A stretch of DNA of 15,177 bases from Candidatus Omnitrophota bacterium (GTDB lineage: Bacteria > Omnitrophota > Koll11 > Pluralincolimonadales > Pluralincolimonadaceae): assembly GCA_022709465.1 (NCBI GenBank), contig JAKLIT010000020.1:1-15177 (forward strand), given 5' to 3'. The notes under the pieces were generated by a model. It was not told the DNA's origin. It worked only from the letters and a program-made list of their open reading frames with translations, and did no database searches. Each line of letters opens with the position of its first letter. Position 1 is the first letter of the stretch. Below are positions 14,853 to 15,177 of this stretch, piece by piece. A program made the position numbers and the translations under genes.

Positions 14853-15177
14853 TTATTTCCTGGCAAATGATATCTCGCAGGTGAAAGCGATCTCAGGAAG
14901 TTCCACTCCTGCCGGGAATTCCGCGAACGGCGCGGCGTCCCTGACCGCAGCGAAGGCCGCCGACCTCAGGAAGGCGTTACTTGACGATCTATCGTCGAGA
15001 ATCCTGATATCCTTCAGGCCGCCGTCAGAAGTCACGATAAAACGCACGTATACTTCCCCTTCCACCCCGGATTTCATCGTGTCGAGCCTGCCGATGATCT
15101 TGTTCCGTACCGTCTGTGAATACGAGGTCGGCATGAGCCGGAGGCCCTGCATATCCATCGATGCCGTCGCCTGTATC
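14853..15177 (-). CDS. TonB-family C-terminal domain protein (5' end cut by window edge)
   Basis: The frame is open to the window edge, so the N-terminal part lies outside; about 107 residues are visible. The last 90 or so fit a TonB C-terminal domain: SYSQTVRNKIIGRL, then GEVYVRFIVTSDGGLKDIRI, then AFAAVRDAAPFAEFP, which corresponds to the usual pattern of a YxxxV helix, a G-V-V-x-F-x-I-x-x-D-G strand pair and an A-V-x-x-A-x-P-F-x-x-x-P helix end. TonB proteins transmit proton-motive force from the inner membrane to outer-membrane receptors; many TonB-domain proteins of other families share this module. An internal ATG at 15158 should not be taken as the start because conserved coding continues upstream. 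It ends 11 bases before the rpsU promoter -35 box. Confidence 0.8.
   Translation of the reverse strand, partial: IQATASMDMQGLRLMPTSYSQTVRNKIIGRLDTMKSGVEGEVYVRFIVTSDGGLKDIRILDDRSSSNAFLRSAAFAAVRDAAPFAEFPAGVELPEIAFTCEISFARK

Noticed and set aside
14847..14867. Small inverted repeat TTGCC...GGCAA as a terminator for the TonB gene
   Set aside because: The stem is only five base pairs with a nine-base loop, it overlaps the stop codon, and no T-run follows on the transcribed strand.

Overview
This 15.2 kb window is bacterial chromosome with ordinary housekeeping content. It is gene-dense and moderately GC-rich, and all 18 recognisable genes lie on the minus strand, so transcription runs from high to low coordinates. 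Two genes are cut by the window edges: a TonB-domain protein (5' end missing) and thiC (last few codons missing). I saw no tRNA, rRNA, CRISPR array, insertion sequence or gene-free stretch over 80 bases. Heptose-biosynthesis genes and a TonB-family protein point to a Gram-negative-type envelope. The gene order, with AmaP beside accBC, DUF1844 beside rmuC, a lone MEMO protein and a PPi-type phosphofructokinase, suggests an uncultured lineage such as Candidatus Omnitrophota. That placement is inference, not proof.

Region 1 (15177-14853): C-terminal part of a TonB-family protein. Region 2 (14852-11158): a near-consensus sigma-70 promoter (TTGACA, 17 bp, TGn-TATATT) leads into rpsU, then a two-domain M16 zinc-peptidase-like protein with a membrane anchor, then a MEMO/AmmB protein whose start overlaps the peptidase stop. 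Region 3 (11117-8961): a DUF1844 protein, a short membrane-anchored RmuC and a UPF0104/LPG-synthase-type membrane protein, all overlapping. Region 4 (8951-4443): aroQ, pepP-like peptidase, efp, accB, accC and amaP, a widely conserved neighbourhood for shikimate, translation and fatty-acid functions. Region 5 (4419-2300): phosphofructokinase with pyrophosphate-type active-site residues, then gmhA and rfaE2 for ADP-heptose. Region 6 (2303-1): thiD2, thiE and thiC, the pyrimidine and coupling steps of thiamine synthesis.

The genes are packed like one very long transcription unit. Five junctions are four-base ATGA stop/start overlaps, two more genes overlap by 11 and 17 bases, and the remaining gaps from rpsU onward are 2 to 40 bases. 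Within this window only the rpsU leader has an obvious promoter, and no convincing intrinsic terminator was found.

The points most worth following are the pyrophosphate-type PFK placed directly before gmhA (two enzymes that could compete for sedoheptulose 7-phosphate), the stand-alone ThiD2 with thiC and no room for a TPP riboswitch, the solitary MEMO protein without its usual partners, AmaP without Asp23, and the co-translated DUF1844/RmuC/membrane-protein trio. None amounts to a clearly new system on sequence alone.
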